Shown: positions 7,777 to 16,041 of the stretch, piece by piece | Position numbering within the stretch: position 1 is the stretch's first letter | Layout of the letters: every line of letters begins with the position of its first letter | From: Nanosynbacter sp963540705 | GTDB taxonomy: Bacteria > Patescibacteriota > Saccharimonadia > Saccharimonadales > Saccharimonadaceae | Reading direction: 5' to 3' | Assembly: GCA_963540705.1 (NCBI GenBank) | Contig: CAUTQX010000001.1 | Coordinates: 1-62,090, forward strand | DNA length: 62,090 nucleotides | Notes under the pieces: model-generated | Seen by the model: the letters and a program-made list of their open reading frames with translations, nothing else | What the model was told of the DNA's origin: nothing | Database searches by the model: none | Made by a program: the position numbers and the translations under genes

Positions 7777-10332
7777 ATGCAGCTAGCTAAACAATACATA
7801 CCAAACGATTACGAGCCAAACATTTACGCCCTCTGGGAAACCAGCGGAGCATTAGAACCAACAGGGGTAGGTAAGCCATATTCGATCATCATGCCGCCAC
7901 CTAACGCTAACGGCAATTTGCATATCGGACATGCTCTTGATATGAATCTGAAGGACATTTTGATTCGCTATCACCGAATGAAGGGCGACGACGCCGTATT
8001 TATTCCAGGCGCCGATCACGCTGGATTTGAAACGTGGGTTGTGTATGAAAGAGAATTGACGAAGCAGGGAAAAAGCCGTTTTGATTTTTCACGTGACCAA
8101 TTGTATAGTCAAGTTTGGAATTTTGTACAAGAAAAACGCGGCAATATGGAGCTGCAATTGCGCGCGTTAGGTGTTAGTGCGTCATGGAAGCATTTGACAT
8201 TCACTCTGGACGACAAAGTTATCAACACCGTATACGACACATTTAAGAAAATGTGGGATGACAATTTGGTTTACAGAGGTGAGCGAATTGTCAATTATTG
8301 CACCAAACACCAAACCAGCTTTGCTGACATCGAGGTAGAACATAAGAACGAGAAAGGGAAGTTGTGGAAAATAGCTTACCCGACATTAGATAAAATTGGC
8401 GAGATTATCATTGCTACTACGCGCCCAGAAACTATGCTCGGCGACGTTGCTGTTGCGGTTCATCCAGACGATGAGCGATATAAAAAATTGATTGGAACTC
8501 GCATTTTACTGCCGATTGTCAATAAAGAAATTCCTATCATCGCGGACGAATACGTCGACATGAGCTACGGTACTGGTGCAGTCAAGATTACACCAGCACA
8601 CGACCCGAACGACTTTGAAATTGCAAAACGTCATGATTTACCTATAGAGTCAATTATTAGCCCAGAAGGGAAGATGATAAACGTGCCAGCGCAGTTTTTA
8701 GGACTCACTCCAGCAGAAGCACGCGTTCGAGTCTTGGAAGCTCTGGAGGCATTAGAATTGCGTCGTGGAGAAACTGAAATTGAACACGCGGTCGGTCACT
8801 GCTATAAGTGCGGAAGTGTAATTGAGCCAATGATTAAAGAACAGTGGTTTATTAAGACACAATCACTCGCACGACCAGCAATCGACGCGCTTGAAAAGGA
8901 AGAGATAACTTTTTATCCAGCATCCAAACGCAAAGAACTTATCGCATATCTTGAGCAATTGAAAGACTGGAACATTTCACGACAAATTCCATGGGGAATA
9001 CCGATTCCTGCATTTGTAAATGAAAATGACCCTAAGGATTGGATATTCGACACTCGTACTAACGAGCAAAGTATTGTTGTAAATGGCACAACATATATTA
9101 GGGAAGAAGACACCTTTGATACTTGGTTCTCATCTGGTCAATGGCCATATATCGTAACGGATTACTTAACTGGCGGCGAATTAGCCAATTATTTCCCAAC
9201 CGACATGATGGAAACTGGTATGGATATTATGCGCGCATGGGTTTCACGAATGATCATGCTTAGTCTATACCGAACAGGGAAGTTGCCATTCAAAGAAGTT
9301 TATCTGCACGGAATGGTTAACGATGAACACAATCAAAAAATGTCCAAGTCTAAGGGTAATGTTATAAATCCTATGGAGTTGGTCGCAGAATTTGGATCTG
9401 ATGCAACGCGCATGGGAGTTATTTCTGGGCGAGCGCCCGCTCAAAGCCAAGCCTTCAACAAGGGATCAGTCATTGCGGCGCGTAATTTCTGTAATAAATT
9501 ATGGAATATTGCCAGGTTTGTCGAAGCGCAAATTGGCGATAATCATCAAATTGTCGACTTAGAGCCACAAACTCCGGCCGATCACTGGATTATTCGCCAA
9601 TTGAACGACGCCGCCAACAACATCGCCGTTCGATTAGAGCAATATCGCTTCTCAGAGGCATCAGAAACTGTTTACCACACCATTTGGGACGATGTGGCTG
9701 ACTGGTACATTGAATCGTCTAAAACCGCGATCAATCGTCCATTATTATCTTGGGTTTTGGCAACTTCTTTGAAAATCGCTCATCCATTTGCGCCATTTGT
9801 TACGGAAACCATTTGGCAGACACTCAATTACACTGACGGCATTTTAATGCGCGAAACTTGGCCAACTCCAGAAAAATTTGATCCAATTGCCGCCGAGCAA
9901 TTCGAACAACTTAAGCTTCTGGTTGCCGAAGGTCGCTGGGTGATTGCTGAACTGCCAGGAAATAAGAAATATCGATTGTTATACGGCAACGACAGTCTTA
10001 TCGCTGACAATCAAGACACGATTAAGCATCTGATGCGGCTTGAGGCAATTGAACATACCGACCAACCACGCGGACTGAGATTAGCGGCGGCAAACAGGGA
10101 AGCGTGGCTAGATATTGATAGCGAAACTCTGTATCAACATCAGGAAAATCTGGAAATGCGCCTAGCCGAAGCACGTCAGAAATTGGCGGGATTAAAGAAG
10201 CGCCTGGAAAATCCGACTTACGTTGAGAAGGCGCCAGCCCACCTTGTCGAGGAAACTCGCGAGCAATTAGCCGAGCAAGAAAAAATCATTACTCGACTTG
10301 TTTCGGAACTGGAAGTGATTAGCTTGAAATAA
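7777..10332 (+). CDS. valS: Valine-tRNA ligase
   Basis: Charges tRNA-Val with valine. 851 residues, the usual size for a bacterial ValRS. PPNANGNLHIGHA (HIGH box at 49-52), editing-domain ATTRPETMLGDVAV and DPNDFEIAKRH, the KMSKS loop (QKMSKSKGNV, around residue 520), anticodon-binding domain, and a C-terminal coiled coil (about 785-851) are all seen. A zinc-binding-like CYKCGSV segment lies near residue 346. It ends one nucleotide before the convergent stop at 10334. Confidence 0.97.
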   Translation: MQLAKQYIPNDYEPNIYALWETSGALEPTGVGKPYSIIMPPPNANGNLHIGHALDMNLKDILIRYHRMKGDDAVFIPGADHAGFETWVVYERELTKQGKSRFDFSRDQLYSQVWNFVQEKRGNMELQLRALGVSASWKHLTFTLDDKVINTVYDTFKKMWDDNLVYRGERIVNYCTKHQTSFADIEVEHKNEKGKLWKIAYPTLDKIGEIIIATTRPETMLGDVAVAVHPDDERYKKLIGTRILLPIVNKEIPIIADEYVDMSYGTGAVKITPAHDPNDFEIAKRHDLPIESIISPEGKMINVPAQFLGLTPAEARVRVLEALEALELRRGETEIEHAVGHCYKCGSVIEPMIKEQWFIKTQSLARPAIDALEKEEITFYPASKRKELIAYLEQLKDWNISRQIPWGIPIPAFVNENDPKDWIFDTRTNEQSIVVNGTTYIREEDTFDTWFSSGQWPYIVTDYLTGGELANYFPTDMMETGMDIMRAWVSRMIMLSLYRTGKLPFKEVYLHGMVNDEHNQKMSKSKGNVINPMELVAEFGSDATRMGVISGRAPAQSQAFNKGSVIAARNFCNKLWNIARFVEAQIGDNHQIVDLEPQTPADHWIIRQLNDAANNIAVRLEQYRFSEASETVYHTIWDDVADWYIESSKTAINRPLLSWVLATSLKIAHPFAPFVTETIWQTLNYTDGILMRETWPTPEKFDPIAAEQFEQLKLLVAEGRWVIAELPGNKKYRLLYGNDSLIADNQDTIKHLMRLEAIEHTDQPRGLRLAAANREAWLDIDSETLYQHQENLEMRLAEARQKLAGLKKRLENPTYVEKAPAHLVEETREQLAEQEKIITRLVSELEVISLK

Positions 10333-10333
10333 C

Positions 10334-10675
10334 CTAGCTCACATCTTCAAAATCAAGGTGATATCCGTCAAAAGTATGCTGTCCACGAGCGGCATATTTT
10401 TGGCGTAATCGCTTCTTATCGTTGTTACGCGGCGTAGTTCGCGGTCGCGCTGAACCTTCTTTCAACACATTTGACAATTGAGCATGTTCTGGATGAGTAT
10501 GAGGCTTTGTTTCTGGCATTTTTATTTCATCCTCAACGTTACTTTGAACGCTATATGTTTTCCAAGATGACAAAAACGCTTTATCGACGTTGGTATCGTG
10601 CAGCAGCACACCAAACGCTACATTCAGACTAACAAGCATAGTCATAGCGGTGAAAAACTGTTGTACTAAATTCAT
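10334..10675 (-). CDS. Hypothetical small membrane-anchored protein, 113 aa
   Basis: Not recognised. One hydrophobic N-terminal segment (about residues 3-26) is followed by a hydrophilic, basic C-terminal region (RPRTTPRNNDKKRLRQK around 77-93). No Shine-Dalgarno is obvious upstream of the ATG. Convergent with valS with one base between stops. Confidence 0.55.
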   Translation of the reverse strand: MNLVQQFFTAMTMLVSLNVAFGVLLHDTNVDKAFLSSWKTYSVQSNVEDEIKMPETKPHTHPEHAQLSNVLKEGSARPRTTPRNNDKKRLRQKYAARGQHTFDGYHLDFEDVS

Positions 10676-10803
10676 TTTTATTCTTTCTTTTTGTATCTAT
10701 TTTTAGAATACTGATTACAATGTTAGCATAAGCTTTGTTTTTTGTCAAGTATATTTCCCAACATAGAAATAGTCATTCTGAATTTTACAGAGAAAATGTT
10801 TAG

Positions 10804-10809
10804 TATAAT
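10804..10809 (+). promoter_or_regulatory. -10 box that decides the VanZ/RDD gene start
   Basis: TATAAT, 7 nt before ATG 10817. Upstream in-frame TTG/ATG codons (10742, 10796, 10808) would lie before the expected transcript start. Confidence 0.5.
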
Positions 10810-10816
10810 GGAGTTT

Positions 10817-11899
10817 ATGGGATATCTAATTTCTATTAAGATCGCGCTAATCCTTTTTCCAATTTTGGCTTTCCTTATCATGTTACCGTATATGATTGCG
10901 AACTATCGAAAATACGGCTCCGTCAATAAGCTGCGGACTTTGATTTTCTATTCCTTTATTCTGTATTTATTAACTGTATATTTCTTAGTTATTTTACCGT
11001 TACCAAATCCAGAATCCGTTCACACAACTTACGCAGAAAATCTGAATTTAATCCCGTTTTCATTCGTCACAGATTTTATAAAGAACAATCCACTTGTATT
11101 AACAGATAGTTCAACTTGGATTACGGCGATAAAACATCCCACTTTTTACGTTCCTGCTTTCAACGTTTTAATGCTCATTCCGTTCGGAATTTACCTGCGC
11201 TACTATTTCAAATGTAGCCTTAAAAAGACGTTGTTATTGACAACTATTCTAAGTTTATTCTTTGAGATAACTCAATTATCTGGACTTTATTTCATCTATT
11301 CAGGACCTTACCGATTAGCCGACGTCGACGATATCATCCAGAACACGATAGGCGGATGCATCGGTTACTTTCTGGGATGGTTTGCTACGTGGCTACTTCC
11401 GTCCAGAGATGAGATAGATGAAAAATCCCTCGAGGCTGGCTCACGAGTTTCTGGAATTCGTGTTAGTTTATCTCTAATAATCGACGCTGTTATCGTCCGT
11501 ATTCCTTACACCTTATCAAAAACCCAACTTCCGTTTTCGCTATTTTTAGCTCTCTATTTTAGCCTAATTCCTCTACTGAACGGTAAAACTTTTGGTAGCG
11601 CGTTATTAAAGTTTGGGCTAACATTTAAAAATAAAAAATGGATTCGCACAATTTTCAGAGGAATCTTACTCACGATATATTTTCGCATCATTCCCACAGT
11701 CTTGTTTTACCTCGCGAACGAATTTAATAAGGAAGCGGATTCGCTATTGTTTCTCTGTCTGTTCGCAATTATATTCTTAGCATTCATATTATTCGTATTA
11801 ATTACAATTGTCGTAGCGTTATTTAACCGACGTTTTATGTTTGATCGTCTGTCTGGCGCAAGTTACGAAAGTACGATTCAAATCAATCAAGAGAAATAA
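10817..11899 (+). CDS. VanZ-like membrane protein with C-terminal RDD-like domain
   Basis: 360 residues from the preferred ATG (a longer frame begins at TTG 10742). The N-terminal part has VanZ-type organisation: several membrane segments, NLIPF near residue 75, LMLIPFGIYLR, and FFEITQL followed by DVDDIIQNTIGGCIGYFLG. From about residue 210 the second part resembles RDD-family membrane domains (RVSLSLIIDAVIVRIPYTL, NGKTFGSALLKFGL). VanZ proteins are linked to glycopeptide/lipopeptide tolerance in some bacteria, but their biochemical role is unknown. A bidirectional terminator follows. Confidence 0.75.
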   Translation: MGYLISIKIALILFPILAFLIMLPYMIANYRKYGSVNKLRTLIFYSFILYLLTVYFLVILPLPNPESVHTTYAENLNLIPFSFVTDFIKNNPLVLTDSSTWITAIKHPTFYVPAFNVLMLIPFGIYLRYYFKCSLKKTLLLTTILSLFFEITQLSGLYFIYSGPYRLADVDDIIQNTIGGCIGYFLGWFATWLLPSRDEIDEKSLEAGSRVSGIRVSLSLIIDAVIVRIPYTLSKTQLPFSLFLALYFSLIPLLNGKTFGSALLKFGLTFKNKKWIRTIFRGILLTIYFRIIPTVLFYLANEFNKEADSLLFLCLFAIIFLAFILFVLITIVVALFNRRFMFDRLSGASYESTIQINQEK

Positions 11900-11920
11900 A
11901 AATCTCCATCGTAACCAACA

Positions 11921-11953
11921 AAAATAGGAGACCCGCATGAATCTCCTGTTTTT
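11921..11953. terminator. Bidirectional intrinsic terminator
   Basis: Stem AGGAGA/TCTCCT (11926-11931 and 11942-11947) with GTTTTT on the plus side and, on the minus strand, ATTTTT. It serves the VanZ/RDD gene (+) and the tRNA-Ser genes (-). Confidence 0.7.
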
Positions 11954-11973
11954 CGACTTCAATAGCATTATTT

Positions 11974-12063
11974 TGGCGGAAGGGGAGGGATTCGAACCCT
12001 CGGTACGTTTTACCGCACGCCGGTTTTCAAGACCGGTACCTTCAACCACTCGGTCACCCTTCC
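11974..12063 (-). tRNA. tRNA-Ser (anticodon TGA)
   Basis: 90 nt including an encoded CCA. Acceptor GGAAGGG/CCCTTCC, anticodon loop CTTGAAA, long variable arm as in class II tRNAs, T-loop GGTTCGAATCC. Confidence 0.95.
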
Positions 12064-12080
12064 GTACTATCTCTGAATTT

Positions 12081-12173
12081 TGGCGGAGGAGGGGGGATTC
12101 GAACCCCCGCTACAGATCTCTCCATACTAACGATTTAGCAAACCGTCCCCTTCAGCCACTTGGGTACTCCTCC
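12081..12173 (-). tRNA. tRNA-Ser (anticodon GCT)
   Basis: 93 nt including encoded CCA. Acceptor GGAGGAG/CTCCTCC, anticodon loop TTGCTAA, long variable arm, T-arm GGGGGTTCGAATCCCCC. Lies 17 nt upstream of the TGA tRNA-Ser on the same strand. Confidence 0.95.
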
Positions 12174-12233
12174 AAATTCACTATTTAGTGTATCATAGAA
12201 GTGTAATTATTAATAGCTTTATCACAAATAGGG

Positions 12234-12239
12234 TATAAT
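12234..12239 (+). promoter_or_regulatory. -10 box of the pilin gene at 12246
   Basis: TATAAT ending 6 nt before the ATG; leaderless arrangement. Confidence 0.6.
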
Positions 12240-12245
12240 AGAATT

Positions 12246-12653
12246 ATGATAAAAGAATACGTCTCTAAAATTATAACAGGATTACTTACAATCGGATTCG
12301 GCGTAGCTTTAGTAACTGCTCCAGTTTCTGCATTAGGCGAAGGCGGTGCGCCAGCTGGAATTAACGCAGCACGCGGTGATAATACACCATCCAACTTAGC
12401 TAATGGCGATTCATCAATCGTAAGGCGAGCCATCAACATTATGCTGTTCGGTGTCGGCGTCTTAAGTGTCGTTATGCTAATCTTCGGCGGTTTCCGCTAT
12501 GTAATATCTGGCGGTAAAAAAGAATCTGTCACAAACGCCAAAAACACAATTTTATACGCGATTATTGGTCTATTAGTCGCGGTCTTTGCTTACGCCATAA
12601 TCAACTTCATCCTTGGCGCAGCTTTAAGCGGCGGATCAACCACTAACGTTTAA
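12246..12653 (+). CDS. VirB2/TrbC-like (T4SS-type) pilin
   Basis: 135 residues. N-terminal signal peptide (ending near VSALGEG, about residue 30), then a short linker and two transmembrane helices (about 60-84 and 98-122) separated by the cytoplasmic-loop signature GGFRYVISGGKKESVTNAKNTILY. This topology and loop motif are those of the VirB2/TrbC-like pilins widespread in CPR genomes. It is a stand-alone paralogue of the six-gene cluster at 15583-17898 and has its own promoter. Likely a pilus or channel subunit; which machine it serves is inferred from the neighbouring secretion locus. Confidence 0.8.
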   Translation: MIKEYVSKIITGLLTIGFGVALVTAPVSALGEGGAPAGINAARGDNTPSNLANGDSSIVRRAINIMLFGVGVLSVVMLIFGGFRYVISGGKKESVTNAKNTILYAIIGLLVAVFAYAIINFILGAALSGGSTTNV

Positions 12654-12682
12654 TTGTTCACTAATTCTCATCGTGATATACT
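12654..12682 (+). promoter_or_regulatory. Promoter of the gene at 12689
   Basis: -35 TTGTTC (12654-12659), 17-bp spacer, extended -10 TGA-TATACT (12677-12682), 6 nt before the ATG. It begins in the base after the pilin stop codon. Confidence 0.7.
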
Positions 12683-12688
12683 AACGTC

Positions 12689-13207
12689 ATGAACGATAGT
12701 CCAGAAAACCAAGACTTTGAAGCGCCATCACCCGACAGGATTGATTTAACCGAGCCGATAGCTTGGAACGCACCAGAAGGCGTACAGGTTCAACGCGGTA
12801 AATTGTGGTACGTGTTTTTTGTCATTGTGCTGATAGGATTAATGGCTTTAGCGATTTTGGTATTTAAGAACTGGACTTTCGCAGTTTTACTACCAATTAT
12901 GGCTGTAGCCTTGTTTGTATTATCAAACAAAACTCCTCAAATAATAAACTACGCGATTAGCCCCAAAGGCATTTACATCGCCGATGTTTTACACGATTTT
13001 AGCGAATTTCGTGCATTTGGATTAATTCACGAAAACAACCAACATTCGATTCTATTATTACCAGTAAAACGATTTTCGCCAGGCTTGACTATTTATTTTT
13101 CCGAAGCAGAAGGCGAGAGAATCGTCGATATGCTCGGAGCGCGCCTACCAATGCAAGAAATTAAACCAGATGCCTTAGAGAAGTTTATTCGGCTGATAAA
13201 GCTATAG
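12689..13207 (+). CDS. Conserved-looking membrane protein, 172 aa
   Basis: Function not recognised. A hydrophilic N-terminal 35 residues is followed by two closely spaced transmembrane helices (about 41-62 and 65-84) and a cytoplasmic soluble domain (ISPKGIYIADVLHDFSEFRAFGL...) of about 85 residues. The layout resembles small PH-like membrane proteins, but the resemblance is weak. It is probably translated from a leaderless mRNA. Confidence 0.65.
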   Translation: MNDSPENQDFEAPSPDRIDLTEPIAWNAPEGVQVQRGKLWYVFFVIVLIGLMALAILVFKNWTFAVLLPIMAVALFVLSNKTPQIINYAISPKGIYIADVLHDFSEFRAFGLIHENNQHSILLLPVKRFSPGLTIYFSEAEGERIVDMLGARLPMQEIKPDALEKFIRLIKL

Positions 13208-13208
13208 C

Positions 13209-13237
13209 TTGATTGGCTATATTTTATGTGGTAGAAT
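13209..13237 (+). promoter_or_regulatory. Promoter of tRNA-Arg and downstream genes
   Basis: TTGATT (13209-13214), 17-bp spacer, TAGAAT (13232-13237), about 80 nt upstream of the tRNA. The stretch to 13315 holds nothing else recognisable. Confidence 0.65.
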
Positions 13238-13315
13238 ACAAAAGTTCAGTGCTTTATAGCAATGAAGGTACCTTATATTTTATGTTATGGCCAATCGATT
13301 TTCGAAAGGCTGTAT

Positions 13316-13392
13316 GCACCCGTAGCTCAGCTGGATAGAGCGCTGGCTTGCGGAGCCAGAGGTCGTAAGTTCGAATCTTGCCGGGTGTACCA
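13316..13392 (+). tRNA. tRNA-Arg (anticodon GCG)
   Basis: 77 nt with encoded CCA. Acceptor GCACCCG/CGGGTGT, D-arm GCTC/GAGC, anticodon stem CTGGC/GCCAG with loop TTGCGGA (anticodon GCG, codon CGC), T-arm GTAAG TTCGAAT CTTGC. A G34 rather than A34 arginine tRNA for the CGY box is unusual for bacteria. Confidence 0.92.
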
Positions 13393-13410
13393 TTTAACCT
13401 AAGGAGGGGT

Positions 13411-13644
13411 ATGAATTTTATTAAGTACGTAAAATATGCACTTTTAACAATTGCCACGATTCTCGTAACCGCCATTTCAGTCTTGTTAGCAGCAGTAATT
13501 ATTGAAATGATAACTTGGAATGAAGCTGGTAAATGGATTATTGCATTCTTTGAACTGGCAGGCATTAGTTTACTATTGAGTATTATTTGGATCGCTATCG
13601 GCACCACAATCGCCAAAGATTCAAAGAAAACTGATAAAAAATAA
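13411..13644 (+). CDS. Small membrane protein, 77 aa
   Basis: Not recognised. Two transmembrane helices (about 8-32 and 42-66) with a basic tail (KDSKKTDKK). The ATG at 13411 follows an excellent AAGGAGGGG Shine-Dalgarno; the frame extends upstream into tRNA-Arg but that part is not coding. Sits between two tRNA genes, probably in their transcript. Confidence 0.65.
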   Translation: MNFIKYVKYALLTIATILVTAISVLLAAVIIEMITWNEAGKWIIAFFELAGISLLLSIIWIAIGTTIAKDSKKTDKK

Positions 13645-13665
13645 TTTCCCAAATTAGTTAGATAC

Positions 13666-13753
13666 GGAGAGGTGCAGGAGTGGTTGAACTGGCCGCTCTC
13701 GAAAAGCGGTATGGGGCAACTCATCGAGGGTTCGAATCCCTCTCTCTCCGCCA
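13666..13753 (+). tRNA. tRNA-Ser (anticodon CGA)
   Basis: 88 nt with encoded CCA. Acceptor GGAGAGG, anticodon stem CCGCT/AGCGG with loop CTCGAAA, long variable arm, T-arm with GGTTCGAATCC. Confidence 0.95.
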
Positions 13754-13761
13754 TAGATATT

Positions 13762-14214
13762 ATGAAGATCACCATTATAACGATCGGAAAAAAGCACGAA
13801 GCCTGGGTTCAACCAGGCATTTCTCGTTTTTTAGAGCGTCTACGAGCACCTTTTGCTGCGGAAATGATTATTCTACCGCATTCAAGCTTTGAAGGCGACA
13901 GAGCTCGCCAGGAAGAGTCTGAGCGTATTTTTTCACGCCTTAATTCAGATGACTTCGTTATTTTGCTCGATGAGCGCGGAAAAAACCTATCGTCGCCAGA
14001 ATTATCTAACCTAATAACCGAACATATCGACAAGCATATTGTCTTCATCATCGGTGGCGCTTACGGAGTTACTGGCGACTTGCGCCAAAAATCCAACGTC
14101 GTCTGGTCGCTGTCAAACTTAGTGTTTCCACATCAATTAGTTCGTCTTATTTTAGCTGAGCAATTGTATCGCGCCCAAGAAATCCATCGCGGCAGTCATT
14201 ATCATCACTCATAA
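13762..14214 (+). CDS. rlmH: 23S rRNA (pseudouridine1915-N3)-methyltransferase RlmH
   Basis: SPOUT methyltransferase acting on helix 69 of 23S rRNA. 150 residues from ATG 13762 (MKITIITIGKKHE); the frame continues upstream through tRNA-Ser, which is not coding. SAM-knot motifs LLDERGKNLSSPE, FIIGGAYGV and the C-terminal HQLVRLILAEQLYRA are intact. The ATG is only 8 nt after the tRNA CCA, so tRNA 3' processing would leave an almost leaderless message. Its end overlaps comF by 6 nt. Confidence 0.95.
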   Translation: MKITIITIGKKHEAWVQPGISRFLERLRAPFAAEMIILPHSSFEGDRARQEESERIFSRLNSDDFVILLDERGKNLSSPELSNLITEHIDKHIVFIIGGAYGVTGDLRQKSNVVWSLSNLVFPHQLVRLILAEQLYRAQEIHRGSHYHHS

Positions 14215-14883
14215 CTTCGGGCGACCGTGCCTGGCAATAACCGCAATTTCCACATGTCTGGCGCCATTTTTTCTCAAACATTCCGCCGCCGCCAACACAG
14301 TTGAGCCAGTTGTAAATATATCATCAATAATGATATACCGCTTATTTTTATCAATTTTACCCGCAATTTCAAAAAACTCCTTTGCTTGACGTTTTCTCTG
14401 GGCGGAAGACTTCGTAAAATGCTGAGTGACATTATTCCTACGCCGGAGCAGGGAACAGCACTCTATTTTTCTACGTCGAGATAGTTTAATAGCAATTTTT
14501 CGGATATGATCAAATCCACGACGCCGAATATTCTTAGAAATTGTAGGAATTGGTACGATTACTGTATCTGGCGGCAATTCAGGCAGGGATTCGTCTAAGA
14601 ATTCGCTTAGTAAATCAGCCGTCGCCTGAACGCGATTAAATTTATAATCATCAATAATCCTTGAGACAACACCTGTGCGTCGCGAAAAACACCAGATCAT
14701 ATCACAGGGAAGCTTATGCTTTTTACACAAGTTGCCATTTTTCAGCAAATCGCCACATAAGACACATATATCATACTTCTGACTTGTGATGTATTTTTTA
14801 CAATTTACACATAAAATATCACCCGTTTTACCACACTTATAACAGTGGTGAGGGGCGATAATTGATAATAGCGCGTCAAACAT
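14209..14883 (-). CDS. ComF family protein (phosphoribosyltransferase domain)
   Basis: 224 residues. An N-terminal double zinc-finger (CYKCGK, CVNC, CVLCG, C..H) is followed by a type I PRTase fold with VPIPTISKNIRRRGFDH and the PRPP loop YIIIDDIFTTGSTV (about 182-195). ComF supports natural DNA uptake in competent bacteria, where it is needed with the ComFA helicase; related proteins exist in non-competent cells. No other competence gene is next to it. Confidence 0.88.
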   Translation of the reverse strand: MFDALLSIIAPHHCYKCGKTGDILCVNCKKYITSQKYDICVLCGDLLKNGNLCKKHKLPCDMIWCFSRRTGVVSRIIDDYKFNRVQATADLLSEFLDESLPELPPDTVIVPIPTISKNIRRRGFDHIRKIAIKLSRRRKIECCSLLRRRNNVTQHFTKSSAQRKRQAKEFFEIAGKIDKNKRYIIIDDIFTTGSTVLAAAECLRKNGARHVEIAVIARHGRPKL

Positions 14884-14913
14884 TGTAATTTTTACGTTTT
14901 AAGCCTTTCACTG

Positions 14914-14942
14914 TTGATTATAACGCATATTACAGTTATACT
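14914..14942 (+). promoter_or_regulatory. Promoter of the Hsp20 gene
   Basis: TTGATT (14914-14919), 17-bp spacer, TATACT (14937-14942). No CIRCE-like repeat is present here. Confidence 0.7.
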
Positions 14943-14987
14943 AATAAAGACTTTGTCAATGAGCCTATTATAAAAGTGGAGGAAATT

Positions 14988-15482
14988 ATGGCCCGAAAGC
15001 AAGATGATACATTACTAACAGAACAGGAATTGGCTGCGGCGTTTATTGACGATGGTAACGACGATCTGCTACCTGGTTTTAACGACGACAATAGTAGAAG
15101 CAATAGCACACCAACAACACGATCCGATGACAACTGGGAAGATGAGGCTGATGATGCAATGGGTCAGCTGGCTGTTGATGTTTTTGAGACAGAAAACAAC
15201 CTAGTTATCAAAGCTCGTACTGCCGGCGTAGACCGAAATGACCTAGATGTAAGCATTTCTGACGGCATCTTAACAATTAGCGGCACACTATCTAGTGGTG
15301 ACGAAGCAGATGTTCGCCAATGGCACATCCAAGAATGCTACTGGGGCGAATTCAGTCGTACATTAGCATTGCCAACCGCTGTAAACGAAGAGGGCGTTAA
15401 GGCAGAATTAAAAGATGGCGTTTTGACAATTACTTTTGAAAAGATAAAGCAAGAAAAAGCAAAGAAGATTCAAGTTCTGTAA
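14988..15482 (+). CDS. Small heat-shock protein, Hsp20/alpha-crystallin family
   Basis: 164 residues from ATG 14988, preceded by GGAGGA (an in-frame GTG at 14976 is inside the leader). An acidic, Ser/Thr/Asn-rich N-terminal arm (about 1-60) precedes the alpha-crystallin domain (about 62-155: VDVFETENNLVIKARTAGV, ... GEFSRTLALP, ... AELKDGVLTITFEK). ATP-independent holdase that keeps unfolded proteins soluble. A strong terminator follows directly. Confidence 0.93.
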   Translation: MARKQDDTLLTEQELAAAFIDDGNDDLLPGFNDDNSRSNSTPTTRSDDNWEDEADDAMGQLAVDVFETENNLVIKARTAGVDRNDLDVSISDGILTISGTLSSGDEADVRQWHIQECYWGEFSRTLALPTAVNEEGVKAELKDGVLTITFEKIKQEKAKKIQVL

Positions 15483-15500
15483 AAAACCATTTCACAGAAA

Positions 15501-15530
15501 ATACCGCCACGAGTTGGCGGTATTTTTTTA
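15501..15530 (+). terminator. Terminator of the Hsp20 gene
   Basis: Perfect 10-bp stem AATACCGCCA/TGGCGGTATT with a 5-nt loop (CGAGT) and following T run. Confidence 0.92.
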
Positions 15531-15537
15531 GCCACAA

Positions 15538-15568
15538 AAAAAGAACCTCATCAGCGAGGCTCTTTTTT
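15538..15568 (-). terminator. Terminator of the pilin cluster
   Basis: Hairpin GAACCTC/GAGGCTC (15543-15549, 15556-15562) flanked by T runs on both strands; on the minus strand it follows the last pilin stop (15583). It can act in both directions. Confidence 0.8.
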
Positions 15569-15582
15569 ATTAATAGAAAAGA

Positions 15583-15966
15583 TTATGATCCTGATGTAAT
15601 CTTACCAATAACCATATTGACGATTGCGTATGCCAAAATTGCAACTACCAAACCGACAATTGCGTACAAAACTGTATTCTTAGCTGCAGTAACCTTATTG
15701 CTATCACCAGCTGAAGTAGTGTAACGAATACCACCCCAGATAAGCATAATGACGCTCAATGCACCAACAGCAAACAAGAATATGTTTACAAACTGCTTAA
15801 CTAAAGATTCAGGGTCTGTAGATACCTGGTCAACTCCCGTTCCTTGCGCACTACCAACGCCACCCTTTAGAGTAAAGTCTCCTTCGGCGCTCGCTGCTGG
15901 AGCTACAGCTAAAGCAACAGTTGGTACTACCAATAGTCCCGCCAAGATTAATTTTAATTTATTCAT
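15583..15966 (-). CDS. VirB2/TrbC-like pilin, last of the cluster
   Basis: 127 residues: signal peptide (ALAVAPAASAEG, cleavage near residue 28), linker, then two transmembrane helices around the loop GGIRYTTSAGDSNKVTAAKNTVLYA. It is closest in sequence to the pilin at 12246. Unlike the other five it has its own promoter (TTTACA-16-TATAAT) and an AAGGAG ribosome site, so it may be made in larger amounts and could be the major subunit (inference). Confidence 0.82.
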   Translation of the reverse strand: MNKLKLILAGLLVVPTVALAVAPAASAEGDFTLKGGVGSAQGTGVDQVSTDPESLVKQFVNIFLFAVGALSVIMLIWGGIRYTTSAGDSNKVTAAKNTVLYAIVGLVVAILAYAIVNMVIGKITSGS

Positions 15967-15997
15967 TGTTATTTTCTCCTTGTTTAATGATATTACT

Positions 15998-16025
15998 ATT
16001 ATACATTTTATCTGTTATTTGTAAA
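15998..16025 (-). promoter_or_regulatory. Own promoter of the last pilin gene
   Basis: Minus strand: -35 TTTACA (16020-16025), 16-bp spacer, -10 TATAAT (15998-16003). The leader carries AAGGAG before the ATG at 15966. Confidence 0.75.
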
Positions 16026-16041
16026 ACTAATTATGGATTTA

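Noticed and set aside
11937..12188. Plus-strand ORF of 83 codons across the two tRNA-Ser genes
   Set aside because: Antisense translation of tRNAs; the EGFEPS-type peptide is a well-known artefact of reading the T-arm.
13254..13775. Minus-strand ORF of 173 codons with EREGFEPS
   Set aside because: Runs antisense through tRNA-Arg, a small membrane gene and tRNA-Ser; a tRNA artefact.
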